A stretch of DNA of 64,000 nt from Oryzias latipes. Taxonomy: Eukaryota; Chordata; Actinopteri; Beloniformes; Adrianichthyidae. The stretch spans positions 22,724,743-22,788,742 of the forward strand of contig NC_019868.2 of the NCBI RefSeq assembly GCF_002234675.1, written 5' to 3'. Of this stretch, positions 1-13,259 are shown one piece after another (positions within the stretch are counted from its first letter, which is position 1; every line of letters begins with the position of its first letter). Made by a program: the position numbers and the translations under genes. The notes beneath the pieces were generated by a model. It was not told the origin of the DNA and searched no databases. It saw only the letters and a program-made list of their open reading frames with translations.

Positions 1-2284
1 TGTTTTTTGTTACTATTTTAATGTAAAATGTCTTTTGAATGGAACAGAAACCTCTAATCCTTCAGAGTTCCTTTTTGTTTTTCCATCCGTAAAACAAATG
101 TATTTGAAATAGTTGGAAAAACTCTCTCCCCCTTCACCCTGACGCTGCTGAATCCCAGTGTGCACAGCCTTGAGCGAGAATCTTTTGTTGACAGCTTCAT
201 CCACATTTTATGCAACTCCCTCCAATTTTTTTCCTCTTTCCTAGGCAAAATAAACCCCTCAGAAACAGGAGCGTTGCCAGGCAACCAGAGTGAGAAAGGC
301 CTTCGAGTAGAAGAGAGGATCAGCATTTGCTGTCTCTCAGGATCCTGCACTGATGCCAGGCCAAGGATCACACAAGCACTCTATAGGAAGGCTGTGTGCA
401 CCGTCATCACACACCCTTTCTCAAGGCTCTGAAACATGAAAATAAAACGGATTGTTGTGAACTTTGAGTCTCTCGTGATGGTTACCATGTTTCCTGCTTG
501 TCCTGTTGGGAAGCCGTGGGTAACACAAACCCTTTTGCGAGAGAACTCGCTTCAGGGCTTCGGCTGGTGTGAAGAAGAGACACAAGTCTCTCTAAAAATA
601 TTACTACTGTGAAATATTCATCACATCTTGACGGAACATTCTTAAGGCCGTGGAGTTTTAATTCCCCTGAATGTGAAATTCCGAGTGCACTACAGCCTTC
701 TCTGGAAGAGGAGGGAAGATACGATCTGCAGGCAAAAAAAGAAGATTCAGGAGCAAAAGCGTGTATATGGGATATTTTTTACAGAATTTTCACTTTACAT
801 AATGTGTTTGAACCAAATCAGGAGACGAAAGTCTTTGGAACCTGGAAAACGACAAACATTTGCACAGAGTGTCATTACTGTGTCATTTATGAGCACACGT
901 GTTGGCATGTAAGCTGCTCCAAAGGATTCAAAAACATGACTGTCCTAAAAGGACATGGAAATACGACAGGAGTTTTCATATTAGCCTCCATTCCTCTGCA
1001 GTGTCATTTCACAGTGTTTTCAAAAGCATTTCTAATGTTGTTCAAGTGTATTACAGATTTTCACGACACACATTAAATTTCCTCATCAAAAGATCTTCAC
1101 CAGTCTCTGCTAAAGCATGTATACCAGAGTTTGCATTGAGTGAATCAGCTGAGCAACAGCATCTATTTTGTCATCCATTCTTACACCACAAAAAGCTAAG
1201 CAGTCCACCTGGAACTGTGTGTGTGTGAATTCCTGCAGTCTGTCTGATCTTGTTTGGGTTGTACTGAAATGTATTTTTGTGTGCTGGTGAAAGCTGTGCA
1301 TATGACAAATAAAAGAAAATCATGAATCTGTAATTCCATAAAACTAACAGACTTTTACAGCTGAAATCAATCTTACAATAAATTCCTATTTTGGCCTGGT
1401 TTCTATTAAAAAGATTGCGTTTCAAAAACTGATCATTCAAGCCTATAATATAAACTTGCACAAGCCTAGAATGTGAAAATGTTAAACAATCAAAGGTTGT
1501 TTAAATATTCAGCACTTAAGAACCTCTCACAGTTATCCAGTGTTTAAAGCGTTTTTACGAATTATTCACACAAATGCAGAAACTTAATGAAAAATAATTC
1601 TAGCAAGTCTATGGGAACATGTATTTTTTTTTTTTTTATGTACAATACAATTGGATTTCTATCCTCTTTGCTCACCTGCCCTTTCCCTTACTGCAATTTA
1701 AGACAGAGGCAAAAAAGTATAAACCCAAAAAGTATTTCAGTAAGAAATGAGACATCATAGATGACAATATGTTGTCTTTTACTGCTAAGAGCTTAAGATT
1801 TTGCTTAATTTTTATTTTTATTTTACTAGATCTTGTTACATTATGTTTCTTAATTTTTTCCATTTGTCAAACTAATTTGCTGGTGGTGTGAAATTGTAAA
1901 TGACAAGTTTAAACGAGGTCAGGATTGAGTGCATCAGGATGAACGCTAATATGAGTTATTTTTGAGATAAAGCCATGGAAGCCGGGCAGGTGTGTCTTAT
2001 TAAAAATGTTTTGGAGTGGGGATTTTGGGGTTGGAGCTGCCAAGCCAAGTCTAAAAGAATGCAAATGGTTACATTCCTGCATGTTTTGGGTAAGGATATG
2101 ATGTCAACTAACGTAAAAGTAGAGACTGCTCAGGGTAGGTAGTGACACCTGAAGGGATTAGCGTAAGAAAAGAACAAAGTATGAGACGAAAACATCGCAA
2201 TGAGTGGGTCAATTCTACAAATCAGAGTTTTTCACACTGGTTGACTGTGAGAGATGCTCAGATGTGCTGTGGGATATTATTAGT
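1..2284. other. No gene recognised
   Basis: AT-rich DNA with short unconvincing ORFs on both strands. The 54-371 minus-strand ORF lacks splice or family support. Nothing else identified. Confidence 0.5.
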
Positions 2285-2574
2285 CTTCATTCATTCATTT
2301 TCTATTCCGTTTAGTCTCTTTCTGGGTCACGGGGTTGCCGGAGCCTATCCCGGCCACTTGGGTGTAGGCAAGGGATGCCCTGGACTGGTCGCCTGTCTGT
2401 CGCAGGGTAGAATGTCCACAATCACACACCCATGCACTCTCACACTCACACCTATGGACAATTTAGAGTTGCCAATTAACCTATGAAGCATTTTTTTGGA
2501 TGGTGGGAGGAGATCCCGGAGAGAACCCACACATGCACGGGGAGAACATGCAAACTCCACACAGAAAAGTCCCC
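2285..2574 (-). repeat. Body of the tRNA-SINE family seen at 31.0 kb (head missing)
   Basis: Reverse complement of the 31000-31395 SINE from its tail (cattcattcattttctattc) to 'gactttctgtgtggagtttg', without the tRNA-like head. A second SINE begins immediately after it. Confidence 0.8.
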
Positions 2575-2820
2575 TGGTAGAGCAGGTTGTCCAATGATCC
2601 AAGGGTCGTCGGTTCCATTTCCGCTCTCCCTAGTCATCTGTCGTTGTGTCCTTGGGCAAGACACCTCACCCTCCCTGTCTCCAGTGCGGCTCCACTGGTG
2701 TGTGAATGTGTATGATTGTCCCGGTGATGGTCAGAGGGGCTGTAGTTGTGAACTGGCAGCCATGCCTCTGTCAGTCTGCCCCAGGGCAGCTGTGGCTACA
2801 TTATTATTATTAAAACAGAA
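2575..2820 (+). repeat. Second tRNA-derived SINE
   Basis: Begins with TGGTAGAGCAGG (A-box-like) and GGTTCCATTTCC (B-box-like). Then the fish SINE body with tgtccttgggcaagacacct and gtgtgtgaatgtgtatgatt, ending in a short (ATT)n/A-rich tail. Confidence 0.7.
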
Positions 2821-3104
2821 TGCATATAGAATGTACATACATACATTTGTCCCTTTTTTTTTGGGTTGCTGGGGTGCCGCTGGTGTTTTATCAAGGAAAA
2901 AGCGTACCTTGGCTCAAAAAAAGTTGAAAAACACCGGCATAAATTACTGTCAGAATGTCAGAATTAGCGTGAAATCACGTAAACTTTAGAAAGCTTTTTT
3001 TATTTTAAGCTTTTTTTTTTATAACATTCGAAAACTGAGTTAAAACCTATATTGGCCAAAATACATTTATGGATTTCTTTCTAGGCTCAAATGATTAGGA
3101 ATTC

Positions 3105-3425
3105 CTTCCATCCGTTTTCTAAACTCATTAATTCCCATTTGGGGTCACAGGGATGCTGGAGGCAACCCAGTTACTGAAGGGCAAAGGTCGAGGACACCCT
3201 GATTAGTTTGCCTGCATGTTGTAGAGCAACACAAAACATATTCACAAATTAGTGACCAACTAACGTATGAATCATGTTTTTGGACTGTGGGAGGAGGCTA
3301 AAGTACACGGAGAAAGCCCAGGCGTGCACGGGACGGGAAGAAAATGCAAACTTCACACAGAAATGACCAGTATTTGAACCAGGGACTTAGTTGTGAGGCA
3401 GGGGCTAACCACTATGACTAAGTGC
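3105..3425 (-). repeat. Old copy of the 31.0-kb SINE family
   Basis: Diverged reverse-strand copy: tccatccgttttctaaactc, ggactgtgggaggaggct, atgcaaacttcacacag, ttgaaccagggacttagttg, ending aagtgcagcc, the complement of the SINE start. Confidence 0.7.
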
Positions 3426-3714
3426 AGCCTTTTTTTGTAAAATGTTACACGTGTAATACATGTTCTTTGCAGCTCAGCTTTATGTTGTTTTTCTTTATTC
3501 ACTTGGACAGTTTGATCCTTCATTAATGAAGTTATGTGGGTTTTAATAAGTGGACAAAATTTTAAAAGATTTATGCTAGAGTAACAAGCAAACATTTGTC
3601 TTCTATGCAACTGTAATTGTCACTTTAAAAAGTTAGAATAAATAAATAATGAGTTATTTAACATTAAGGAGTTGTAACGTTTATTTTTCATTACATTCAG
3701 TTACATGTTTAAGT

Positions 3715-3785
3715 TATATCTGGCCCTTTGAGGATAACCACTAAGCTGATGTGGCCCTCGGTGAAAATGAGTTTGACACCCCTGG
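3715..3785. mobile_element. hAT-type terminal fragment
   Basis: Ends gaaaatgagtttgacacccctg, the inverted form of the CAGGGGTGTCAAACTC terminus common to a vertebrate hAT family, preceded by gctgatgtggccctcg. Only this end is recognisable. Confidence 0.5.
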
Positions 3786-3788
3786 TTT

Positions 3789-3870
3789 AATAGAATAGCA
3801 TAGAATAGAATAGCATAGAATAGAATAGAATAGAATAGAATAGAATAGAATAGAATAGAATAGAATAGAA
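3789..3870. repeat. (TAGAA)n pentanucleotide repeat
   Basis: About 16 units of TAGAA, with a few interspersed TAGCA units at the left end. Confidence 0.95.
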
Positions 3871-5767
3871 CTTAAGTGTTTAAAGTTTTCAAATTTTCCA
3901 AATAAAAAGAAAATATTCTGCTAAAATTTTATCCATCAGCTTATAGAAAGTGTTCAAAATCCATCAGAAAATGTCACTTTCATATTGTTAATCAAAACAA
4001 ATCTTTACATTGTTTGAATAATCTGGCTAAAATACAGTTTTCTCCCATGTCTTGTCCTGCACATTGAGCTTATTGAGCCAAAGCTATTTAAAAAAAAAAA
4101 GTCTGTTTAAACTGATAAACACATGCATTCATTTTTGAGAGAATACGGGACTTTTTACGATATTTCTTAAAAGACTTAAGAATGGACTGTCCTGATGAGG
4201 AAGTCAAAGGTTGTAATGTCTGACTGGGTTCTAACTAACAAAACAAAACAAAAAATCAATTACAGTCAAATGTGTTCTTTTGGAAGTGAATTGGCGGTGG
4301 AGATCAGTCACCATGCTGTCATCTAGCATTAGATGGACTCCTAAGGAACTTTGCTGGTAATTCTGCTGCAGAACAACAGGTGCAAAAACGGCTCCGTGAA
4401 GTGTATGCGAACACTCACACAGGCCCCTCTGTCCGAGCAGCCGGATGGAGCGGGTGCTTTGATTTGGTGCCCGCCGCATCTCCCCAATTCCACAGACCAC
4501 TCTGCAGTTGCCTTTTCCTCTTTCTCTGCCATTCCCCCTTGCAACCCATTTCCTCTCCTATCCTTCCTTGGCTTTTCTTTGATTTCGCTTTGCACCTCCC
4601 AGTTTCTGAGCAGCCTTCTTTTCGCCTGCATAAAGCAGGAAACCTGGTGATTCTGTTTCTGTGTGACGTCCTCTTTGTGTGTTTTTCTATCTCCATATGA
4701 CAATCCCGTACATCTGAGCATCCATGTGCGGACCCGCCTTCCTGTCTTATACATGTGCGGTGAATCAAACACGATCGGATCGAGTTTCCATGACGACCAA
4801 TGGCCCACTTAAAGCAGCTGCTCTAGAGTTGTTGTGCATGCATGTGCCAATGTGCATACGTTCATCTGAGTACAGTACGGCGAGTGTGCTTCTGTTTAAT
4901 GCAGTACCTGCATTTATGGATATGTTTGGTTCATGCAGGTAAAAAAAAAAACAACAAAAAAACGAGGACTTGGGGAGTTTCCTGTGAATATAGAACTATG
5001 TGTGTTTTCCCATAATAAGGAAGACTCTTAAATCTTTAATAAAGCTGAAACTACAGCAGCATAGCCACAAACAGAGGGGAGTGTATACCTCAACACAGAC
5101 TCCCTTAGCATGTCAGTGGGAGACTAAATCAGGGGACTCCCTATGGAACTAAACAGTACATCCTCTCCTTAGTACCAGTTTGCTTTCATTAACCCCTATA
5201 AATCATATTTGATCCACACTTTTCTGAGATCTCCATCTCATTAGCAAGGTACTAACCCAAGGAACTTGGCCCACCTTTTCTGCCCTGTAGTTCATCATCA
5301 TTCCACTAGGGGCAGTAGAAGGGCTTTTCCTGATCATTTACAAACAGCTGCTTCCATGAAACACATTGGGAGGGAAATTTGTTAAAACTTTGTGGTGGAA
5401 AAAACTCATCCAATTGTTATTCATTTTTTAAATGACTGTATGGAAAGAAAACAAAAATTGTTGATAAGTATTTATTTATAATACAGTTGAAAATGTTGAA
5501 ACTGTGTGAATCACATTTGAGACAGTGGGTAAATGAGGTGCTTCTTTCCTGAACACTCGTGTTAATATTTTTGCATCTTAAACTAACATTACTTTGAACA
5601 AAAATAGCTAATCACCCTACGTATCATAAGTGATACTATCTCTATCTCATGAAAACAATTAAATTGATTTTTTTGAGGATTTCATCAAATAGTTTAAAAA
5701 AAACATTTAAATTCCCAAAAGAAATTTGGATTTTCTGTTCATTCTTTGATGTAGTGGGCTTTACAGT
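3871..5767. other. No gene recognised
   Basis: Single-copy-looking sequence. Overlapping ORFs at 4340-4810 on both strands show no family resemblance and no coherent exon structure. Confidence 0.5.
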
Positions 5768-6236
5768 GATAAAGTTCCACTCTGATCATCTCTTTATGTT
5801 TTATTTAAAACTGTTTCTAGACATCTTTTAAATAAGGATTATGCAGTTTTTAGCAAAGATCAAAAAACCTGTGTCGTTTTCTAGGACATAGTTTCTGCAG
5901 AGAGGAAGGAGTTCATTAGAAATTCACCTCTAAGATGTGGACGGGACTGTTCAAGGTGCAGAGTAAGCCTGCCTGCATTTCCCATCATTTCTTTGTTTAC
6001 GTTCTCTGTTGTCCACTTGTTTGCAAGTGAATGCATCAGAATGGAGCAGAGCAGGAAGCTTGTAGCTTTTTCCAACTGTATTTTTTCGTCTGCTCCTGAT
6101 TCACAATGATTTGAATAAAGAAATACACAGAAATGCTGTTTTAATCTTAATTTTCTTTATCGATGCCCTCCGTCATGACAAAAATGCTACAAGAACATGT
6201 TAAAAACACACATTTTATTAGAGTGGGTCTTTAAAG
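5768..6236 (+). mobile_element. MITE-A copy 1
   Basis: Member of a short terminal-inverted-repeat family seen throughout the window. Consensus termini are TTTAAAGACCCACTCC and its complement GGAGTGGGTCTTTAAA; here the right end gagtgggtctttaaa is clear and the left end (agttccactctgatcatc) is worn. Orientation follows the internal coding remnant. Around 6012-6060 it retains a short stretch translating as LQVNASEWSRAGSL, matching copy 3. Confidence 0.7.
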
Positions 6237-7587
6237 ACGGTAATGAAAAACTCACAGTTTTATTAAATTACTTAATTATTTTTTGACAAATGATGTCAAA
6301 CATCATCTTTTAGAGCTGCAGCAACTTCCAGGCGTTATTAATTACATAAAAATAAATGAGTAATTCCAAATTGTCGCCTCAGAAATGGGAAAGCCCAGGC
6401 AGAGAAATGGCCCCAGGCTCTAGAGAGGAATTCAGCATCTGCAGCTGAAGTCTTGCTCAAAAAGGAAAATAAAAGCCACATTGTTTGATAAGATGGGTTT
6501 GGTTATGCTCTGTCATTTGGAGTTCCCCAAATGAATGAAATAAGTATCATATCACCATTATTTTTAGATTCTTCCAATACATTAGCGAGCACAGAGAGAG
6601 GAGACCACTGCAGGAAAAATGAAGGGCCTTATTCATTTCCCTGTCAGTGCGTATGCATCAGCGGGCTGCCGATACTGTGCGCCTGAGAGCACAGGGAAAT
6701 CTTATGAGGTACCACAGCGAGAGGAGGAGAGGTCCATTTTTCTCGCATGCTTGGCACGCTCAGGCACAGATCAGTACGCACTTAAACACACCAACTGCGT
6801 CATCAAATGCAGACGCCTTACAAGAGATATACCCTTACACTCTCAAGCAGGAAACTCCTCTGGTGTGGGTGTTTGAAGCCAAACAAATGCTGATGAGTCA
6901 TCTTTCTCTGAGCTTCACCATTTTTTTTTTTAACGCTTTTCAGCAGGAACAGTGGATATATATCATAGTCTGCTTTACATGCATGGTTGCTAACAGTGTC
7001 AGGTTTTCTTGATGGGACAGCAGAGTATTAGATTTCTCTGCTTGGAAGCTTTTGTGGTGCAATGGTGGACGATTGAGACAAAAGAAAAACTGCTGTTCAG
7101 ACATAAAAGATGTTTTTATTTTATTTTAAACCATTTTTGGTATTTTGTGGCTTAGGTTTCTTTTTTTTTAAAGAGGTAAACCTTCAATTTTTTCAATACA
7201 TTCTTAAATAAAATAAATAAATGTCTCTCAAAGTTTATTTTTTGCTATGATAAGTGACACTGCAGTAATAAAGATAACATTGCAACATTAGGAAGTAAGT
7301 AATGTGGTAATAACGACAGAATGCTAAGATCTGTTATGTTTATACCACTGTTTTCATAAAAAGTGCCTGGTGAGGACAAGCATTTGCTGCAGCCTGAATT
7401 TTAGCAAAGTGAGATTTAATGCTAAAGCCCACTTGTACCAAATCATAGAGCCACATTGGTGTTCGACAAGCAACTTGAGAGATGATTGGTTTCCAGCAGA
7501 GGTTAAAGTGAAACAAGTACGATTTTCAACCCGACTCTGTTGGTTTTATGGAGGAGGATGAAGAGTTATGTTCTGCTGTCATGTGAA
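6237..7587. other. No gene recognised
   Basis: Nothing identifiable. The ORF pair at 6619-7012 lies in a slightly GC-richer stretch without splice-bounded coding. Confidence 0.5.
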
Positions 7588-8146
7588 AACACCCATTCCG
7601 ATCATCTTTTGATTTGTTGTAAAAGCCTTCCCAGTGGTCTTTTAATTATGATTGTGCCATTTTAAGCGCAAAAAAAAAATAATAACGTTTTTTTTTTTTA
7701 GAGCATAGATTCTGCAGAGCAGCAGGAGTTCCTTAGAGATTCACCTCTGAGTTGTAGGCATGAAAACTTGGTTTATACTCTATCCTCCTAGCTTAAAGCC
7801 CCTCAAACCCCCAACCTAACATTACCGGTGCAACACAAATGGCAACCAATATAGGAGCCATCAAGCCGTACAGTTTTGAGCCAGATTACAGCTCTGACGA
7901 GGAAAACAAAGACGTACATGGATTTTAGTTGTCTGCAGAATGTAGCGTATAGCAGGGAGTCCGTGGTCCGCCCAGCATATTTTCTGTGTCACAAATAGGG
8001 TCTTTTTTGAGTTTTCATCCACACCTGATTCACAACAGTTTAAATAAAGAAGTACTCAGAAATGCAATTTTGAGCTTAATTTTCCTAAAATATGTCCTCC
8101 ACCATGAGAAAAATGACACAAGAACATGTTGAATGGGTCTTTAAAC
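7588..8146 (+). mobile_element. MITE-A copy 2 with short ORF
   Basis: Bounded by cacccattccgatcatc and gaatgggtctttaaac. Contains a 29-codon ORF at 7839-7928 beginning MATNIGAIKPYSFEPDYSSD, which resembles the N-terminus of fish P2RX7-C-domain ('P2X purinoceptor 7-like') proteins. The rest of the element is noncoding. Confidence 0.7.
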
Positions 8147-8849
8147 TGAAGTACTAAAAAAGCAGTTGGTTTTTGTCAGTTTTCAGCTGTTGGTTTGAAC
8201 CTTTTGTACTTTGTGTACTCAGTGGGGAGCTAAATCAAAAGGAAAGGAATCAGAGTTTGGGGGGGGGGAACTATCAATAAAATATGAAAACTGACTTGTC
8301 TTGGATAGAATGACATGTTTTAATTGTGTCACATGGCATGTAAGTTTGACCATTGACCATTTCTGAACTCATGTGATCTTAAACCAAAGATAATTTTATC
8401 ACATTAAATAAAAATCTTAAAACCTGAGCTTAAACATACCAATATTTTACATCCTGAAAATTCCTCTGTAGTAATAGTCCTAGTAGAAATGTCATCCCGG
8501 TTCCATAGAAAAAAGCCTTCATGATTGATGGCTGATGTTGAGAAGAGAAATCATGAAAAGTGGAGCATGGCTGCAATAACTAAATGCTCTGACTAGGTAA
8601 TATATCTTTAAAAAAGAATAACCACAAAAAATAAAATAAGACCACAATGATCAGGAAGTAGAGGAACAGGTGAGGATTAAATGACTGAAATGGGGCATCA
8701 GACAAGCTGAAATGTATTCAAAGTCCTGGGTCAGGGAGGGCAGACACCCTCTGCTCTCATCTCCATTGTCTGTCAAAGGGCCTGCCACAGCTTCTCTCAC
8801 AGCTCCGAAGAGGACCATAGAGAGCGAGAACATCCGCGCACGCGCACAC

Positions 8850-9860
8850 ATACATGCACGCACATTAGTGATTACTCATTCATACCGTCTCTAGGAGAGG
8901 ATCCGCGCCAGAAAGGGTAGGGGGGGGGGGGGTAAAGAGGGGGACGTGTGATCGCCGCGTTTGCCATATATGGCGGGCAGCATTGCGCTGTCCACGGTGC
9001 TGAAACGGGCTGTGTGGCTGGAGCCGGCGGCAAAGACGGGGTGGGGGGGGGGGTGCTCTTCATGCAGCGAACTACATTAATCGTGTCTGCACGCGCACGG
9101 CGACACTCGCGCGCGCAGCCTTCTTTGCGCGTGACGATATGCGCTTCAGGGCATGTGCCATGAGTAGGGAGGACACGTCTCCTCCAGTCATTGATGAGCG
9201 CAGCAGCGGCAGCCTCTACAAGAGCGCCTAAGGAGGTGACAGAACCCCGGGACCGTGCGTCACGTGCACGTCCTTTTCCCTGCACTGGCCTCACGCGCGC
9301 TTACTCTACTTTCGTGACTTTAATCGGCCAACATCCAGCGTCACGTGCGCGTTTAGTGCAGCCCTTTCCATCATCTGAATATCAAGAGCAGCTTTGACTT
9401 TACCTTTCATCCAGTCCAGCACCTGCTTTGGTGTCCATTTACTTATAGGTTCCATAACCAAAGCCATGGTGTCACGGTGTCTCCGAGATGAACGGCTCCC
9501 GACTCGGTGCAGGCGTCACAAAACGGTCACATCTGGGATGACAGGGCGCTGCAAACACCCGAGCGGAAGGAGAAGCTTTCCGTGTTCATCCTCTCAACCA
9601 GACCATGGACGCCTGCAGAAACGGTGAAAACGGGGATGCGGTGGTGCAATCCACGCACGCACTCAGACGCGCACACACACTCCCTCCCTCTCTCTCTCTG
9701 CTCTCTTGTGCCTTCCCGCCAGGAGCCCGCGCGCTGTGAGAAGTGGATTCGGTGGGCGCGATGGAGATGGAGCGAGCCCTCCCCTCACTGATGTTCCCCC
9801 CGCCCGCCTCGCTGCAGCATCACCAGGGCCACCACTCATAAAACAGAGCAGAGAATGGTG
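8850..9860. promoter_or_regulatory. Orphan CpG-rich block, probable promoter
   Basis: This is the most CpG-dense kilobase in the window (repeated cgcgc, cacgtg and gcgcgc), flanked by AT-rich DNA. It includes G-runs of 13 at 8920-8932 and 11 at 9043-9053, and cacgtg E-box-like sites near 9260 and 9343. No recognisable coding exon is attached on either strand. A short ORF at 9761-9841 (+) starts in a fair Kozak context (gcgcgATGG) but ends after 26 codons and matches no protein I know. It may be the promoter of a gene with coding exons outside the window, or of a noncoding RNA. Confidence 0.4.
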
Positions 9861-12091
9861 CAGCGCGCAGCATACAGAGATGATCTCTCCGTCTCCGCGC
9901 TGCCCTCCTCGCTTGAGCCAAGAGGATTCATGCAAACACCTTAAATGGATCCAGTTCAGCAACCAAAAGCTGGGTTTGAACCGAAAACTGACTAAAGAAA
10001 TACTCCTGTTTTTCCAAAAACCAACGATTTTTCGGTCTAAAAACAGACTCTGCTGTGGAAATTTGCAACACTTTTGTGTCAGCAGCTCTTGTGCAAACTG
10101 TCGCCATTTATGGAAGTTCACTCTGGCTGCGTGAGCGCTGCTGCTTTTTGAACGTTCCCAACAGAGTGAAACAGCGCCCCCCTTTGCTCACTTGCTGCAA
10201 AAGTGACGTAATGGATGGAAGCGCACATGCATGCAAAGCAGGAAACACACTTAAGATGACACACACATCAGTTCAAAAGAAGCAAAAAGCCAAGCCAATG
10301 TAGTTTTTTAAAAATACTTTTATTGGTTTCTTTCTACAGCAGCTAACAGAGGTAAAAACAACTTGCATCGGATGGTAACTGTGAAGGGGACAAATTATAA
10401 AAGTAAACATGAAAATTACTTTTTTTTTTTCTTCTTTTCTTCTTTTCTTTTATGTGTTCACTTTCATGAGACTTTACACCTAAAGAATTACATTTTAAAG
10501 GCTGGAAAAGACTGAATCTATTAATTTTTCAGCCACAAGTTAGGGTTTGTAGACAGAAATAAACACATGCATTCTTCAGCTGTTTTACCTCTCAACAGTA
10601 GCCAATCATCCCACTTCTGATGCGACTGTATGACATTTGAACTTCAGCTGGTGTCAGATTGTTCCCCATTAAAAAAATTCCATTCCTCTCCATAAAACTC
10701 CCCAAATGGTGTGTAAAACCAGTGCATTTCCATATTACTGTCAGTAACTGTGAAGTTTCCTTTACAGGTTTCATCACCACCGATACACCCAGCACAAATT
10801 GCAAGTTGGGTAGATCATATATTTGCCATGGAGAAAGTCATTTACTTAAACACTATGTTAAGTTGCATTTGTTGAATATCTTCCATATGTGGCGTCTGTC
10901 CTCACAGTCAACCTTTTGTACTTTCTAAAGGTTTACATGAGGTGAAAGGCCTAATTTCCCATTCTCCAAAACAAGCACCTTTTTGGAGCATTTTCACCTC
11001 AGAATTCAGGAAACTGCAGATCAATTGAAATCATTTCTGGTAAAGAAGTGATTCAATAATATTGTGGTCAGAAATGAGTCACCCCTGAGTTTGTGTTTTT
11101 TTTTTTCCTTTTTTCAACCGTTGAGTTGTAACATTAACAAACTCCAAGCTGAAAGACAGTCCATTCCTGACTGCTTGTGCATGCAGGGTGGGTGATGGAT
11201 GGAAGATGAAGAAACTCCCCCCAAAAAACATCAAAAACAGCAGCAGAGGCAGGAGTCAAACTTTAATTGTATCTGTCATCCAGGGAGTTTGAGCACAACT
11301 GCTGAGAGAATAGAACCCAGCCAAAAGCTTTTACTTAAAAGGCAAAAATACAAAAAAACTTTTTTTTTTTTTTACGACTGTTGATATATCTGATACTAGC
11401 ACATGTTCCCAACAGATGGAAGATGCTTTGTTCGAAATATCAAAGCTGGACAAGTCTTGTAAATCTTGCTCCAGGATTTTTCTTCCATAGCTCTATTCCA
11501 ATAATTAATTTCTCAGTCGTGATCACTTTTCGAACAATTGCCCCTTCCGTGAAAAGGAAACTACTCACCGTCAAAGCGGAGTGCCTGGTTGGTCAGAGCT
11601 GAACTGCTTTCTCTTTTAACACGCGTTCAATTGCAATTTGTGTTTTGTACGTAGAGCCCAAAAAACGACTTATAAACATGCTTCGTAAAGCATGAACGGT
11701 AGAGTTTTAAATGTGGAAACCTGAAACGCGCATACACCTGCATTTATAGAATTTTTACACTGAAAGTGGTTGCTTTTCCCTTTTCCGCACATTTCCCAGC
11801 ACAATGTAATTGCAGCATAAAGGGGTTGACCCATACGGGTACTATGGGATTTGGGGTTGTCTGGGTCCATCAGGGAGGTGCATCAAAATCTTAAAAGGGA
11901 CCCTTGAGGCTTGTGTGGCTACCATGAGCGTCCTCATAAAAATGGAATGTACCCTTATCATGCATGTGGCAAGTGTATTGTGAAGTATTTTGTAAGGTAA
12001 CGTAAGTTACAAGCACTTGCCAGTGCAAGTGATGCTGTCATGCTATGCCTGTACACCACATGGGTCAGGAGTGACCCTACACAAATTCTGT

Positions 12092-12114
12092 ACACACACA
12101 CACACACACACACA
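12092..12114. repeat. (AC)n microsatellite
   Basis: About 11-12 uninterrupted AC units. Confidence 0.95.
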
Positions 12115-12712
12115 GGGTGTGCAGATGCTTCATAAGTGCCCATTTGGACACTCAAACTACACCGTCTTAATTTCTTCATCATAAGGCTACAAGCACGGAG
12201 TGCGCACTTATCACTTGGAACAGCACTAACAGGCCCATTGCACATGTGCGCAGGGTTTTGGGAGGTTAAAGTGTTCGCTACAAATGATCACCGGAAGAAA
12301 CAAATGTGTGTGAACATTTTTGCTCACCAAGCAGACCATCTTAAAACTTCCTGTATGCCCCATTCGGATTTGATCATTTTTCACTCACAGAAAGCCTGTA
12401 TCCACCCATCAGTGGAGTTGTGACTCAGGCTTGAGTTAATAAAAGGTGGCAAGTTATTAGGAGGATAGTTTTGATTTTGACTGGAAAAAAAAAGTTTGAC
12501 ACATTTGCAGCTTTTCTCTCCATCACATTTAAAGAGGATAACACCAAATGTAATAAATAAATAAATAAATATATATTTTTTCCTTTTATTCTATGCATTA
12601 TTTGGCATGCATGTTTTGGAACTGCCTAGGCATCTTCTTTTAGCCACACTAAAGGTTTGCATTTTCTGTTTTCTGCATGGAGATGCTGATTTTTGGGCTT
12701 CTTCAATATCAA

Positions 12713-12890
12713 ATAAATCAGAATCAGATTTACTTTATTGATCCCACACGTGGGAAAAGTGTGCATTACCATAGCAGCTTGTAATCATAAAAAGAGAATA
12801 GAATAAAATAAAAACAAGTAAATGGAAACAAATAAGGTGGTATAATCATTTAAAAACTATTTACAACAGTGCAGGTAAAAATTTGCAAAT
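12713..12890 (+). repeat. Interspersed repeat fragment
   Basis: Contains tcagaatcagatttacttta then ttgatcccacacgtgggaaa, a motif found at the ends of many dispersed fish repeats. Limits and class are uncertain. Confidence 0.45.
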
Positions 12891-13259
12891 GTTATTTGTA
12901 CCTCTGTGAGTAACATGTTATTGTATTGGTATGAATGATTTACAGTATCGGACAAAAAACCATTTCTTGTCAATTAAAACCTTACTTTTTCCAGACAAAT
13001 ACCACCTGCAAAAATCTATATAATCATGCACTGTCGGGGGAATGGTTACAATTGCATACCAAGCTTATATTTTTCTGTAGCATTTAGAATTTAACCCTAA
13101 ATAATTCAACCCATAAAAAGTAGACATGTCAGAAAAGTGTTTATTCCACCCCCACCAACAAACTGAGGGGAAAGTCACCTGAAAGAGCTGTTCTGAGGAA
13201 GAAGAGGAGGACCCTGCTTCCTCCTCTCTGACCTCCCTCTCCAGCAGCCCGCTGAACAA

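Larger units (their letters stand above)
9861..13259. other. Intergenic, mostly unannotated
   Basis: Only an (AC)n repeat and a repeat fragment are recognised. Segment 11800-12060 shares blocks in inverted order with 32930-33140 in rps6ka6 intron 17 (ggggttgtctgggtccatc against gacaaccccaaaac), hinting at another old element. Confidence 0.4.

Noticed and set aside
4341..4808. 155-codon minus-strand ORF and overlapping plus-strand ORFs
   Set aside because: Basic, low-complexity translation with several competing frames and no domain.
8872..9294. 140-codon minus-strand ORF in the CpG-rich block
   Set aside because: Pro/Arg/Ala composition expected from GC-rich noncoding DNA; no domain or splice structure.
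9761..9841. 26-codon ORF beginning MEMERALPSLMFPPPASLQ in the CpG-rich block
   Set aside because: It ends at a stop with no convincing splice donor and matches no protein I recognise; mentioned only within the promoter-like block.
10592..10804. Minus-strand ORF of 70 codons with an overlapping second open frame
   Set aside because: Two different frames look equally open, there is no splice support, and no family match; probably chance.
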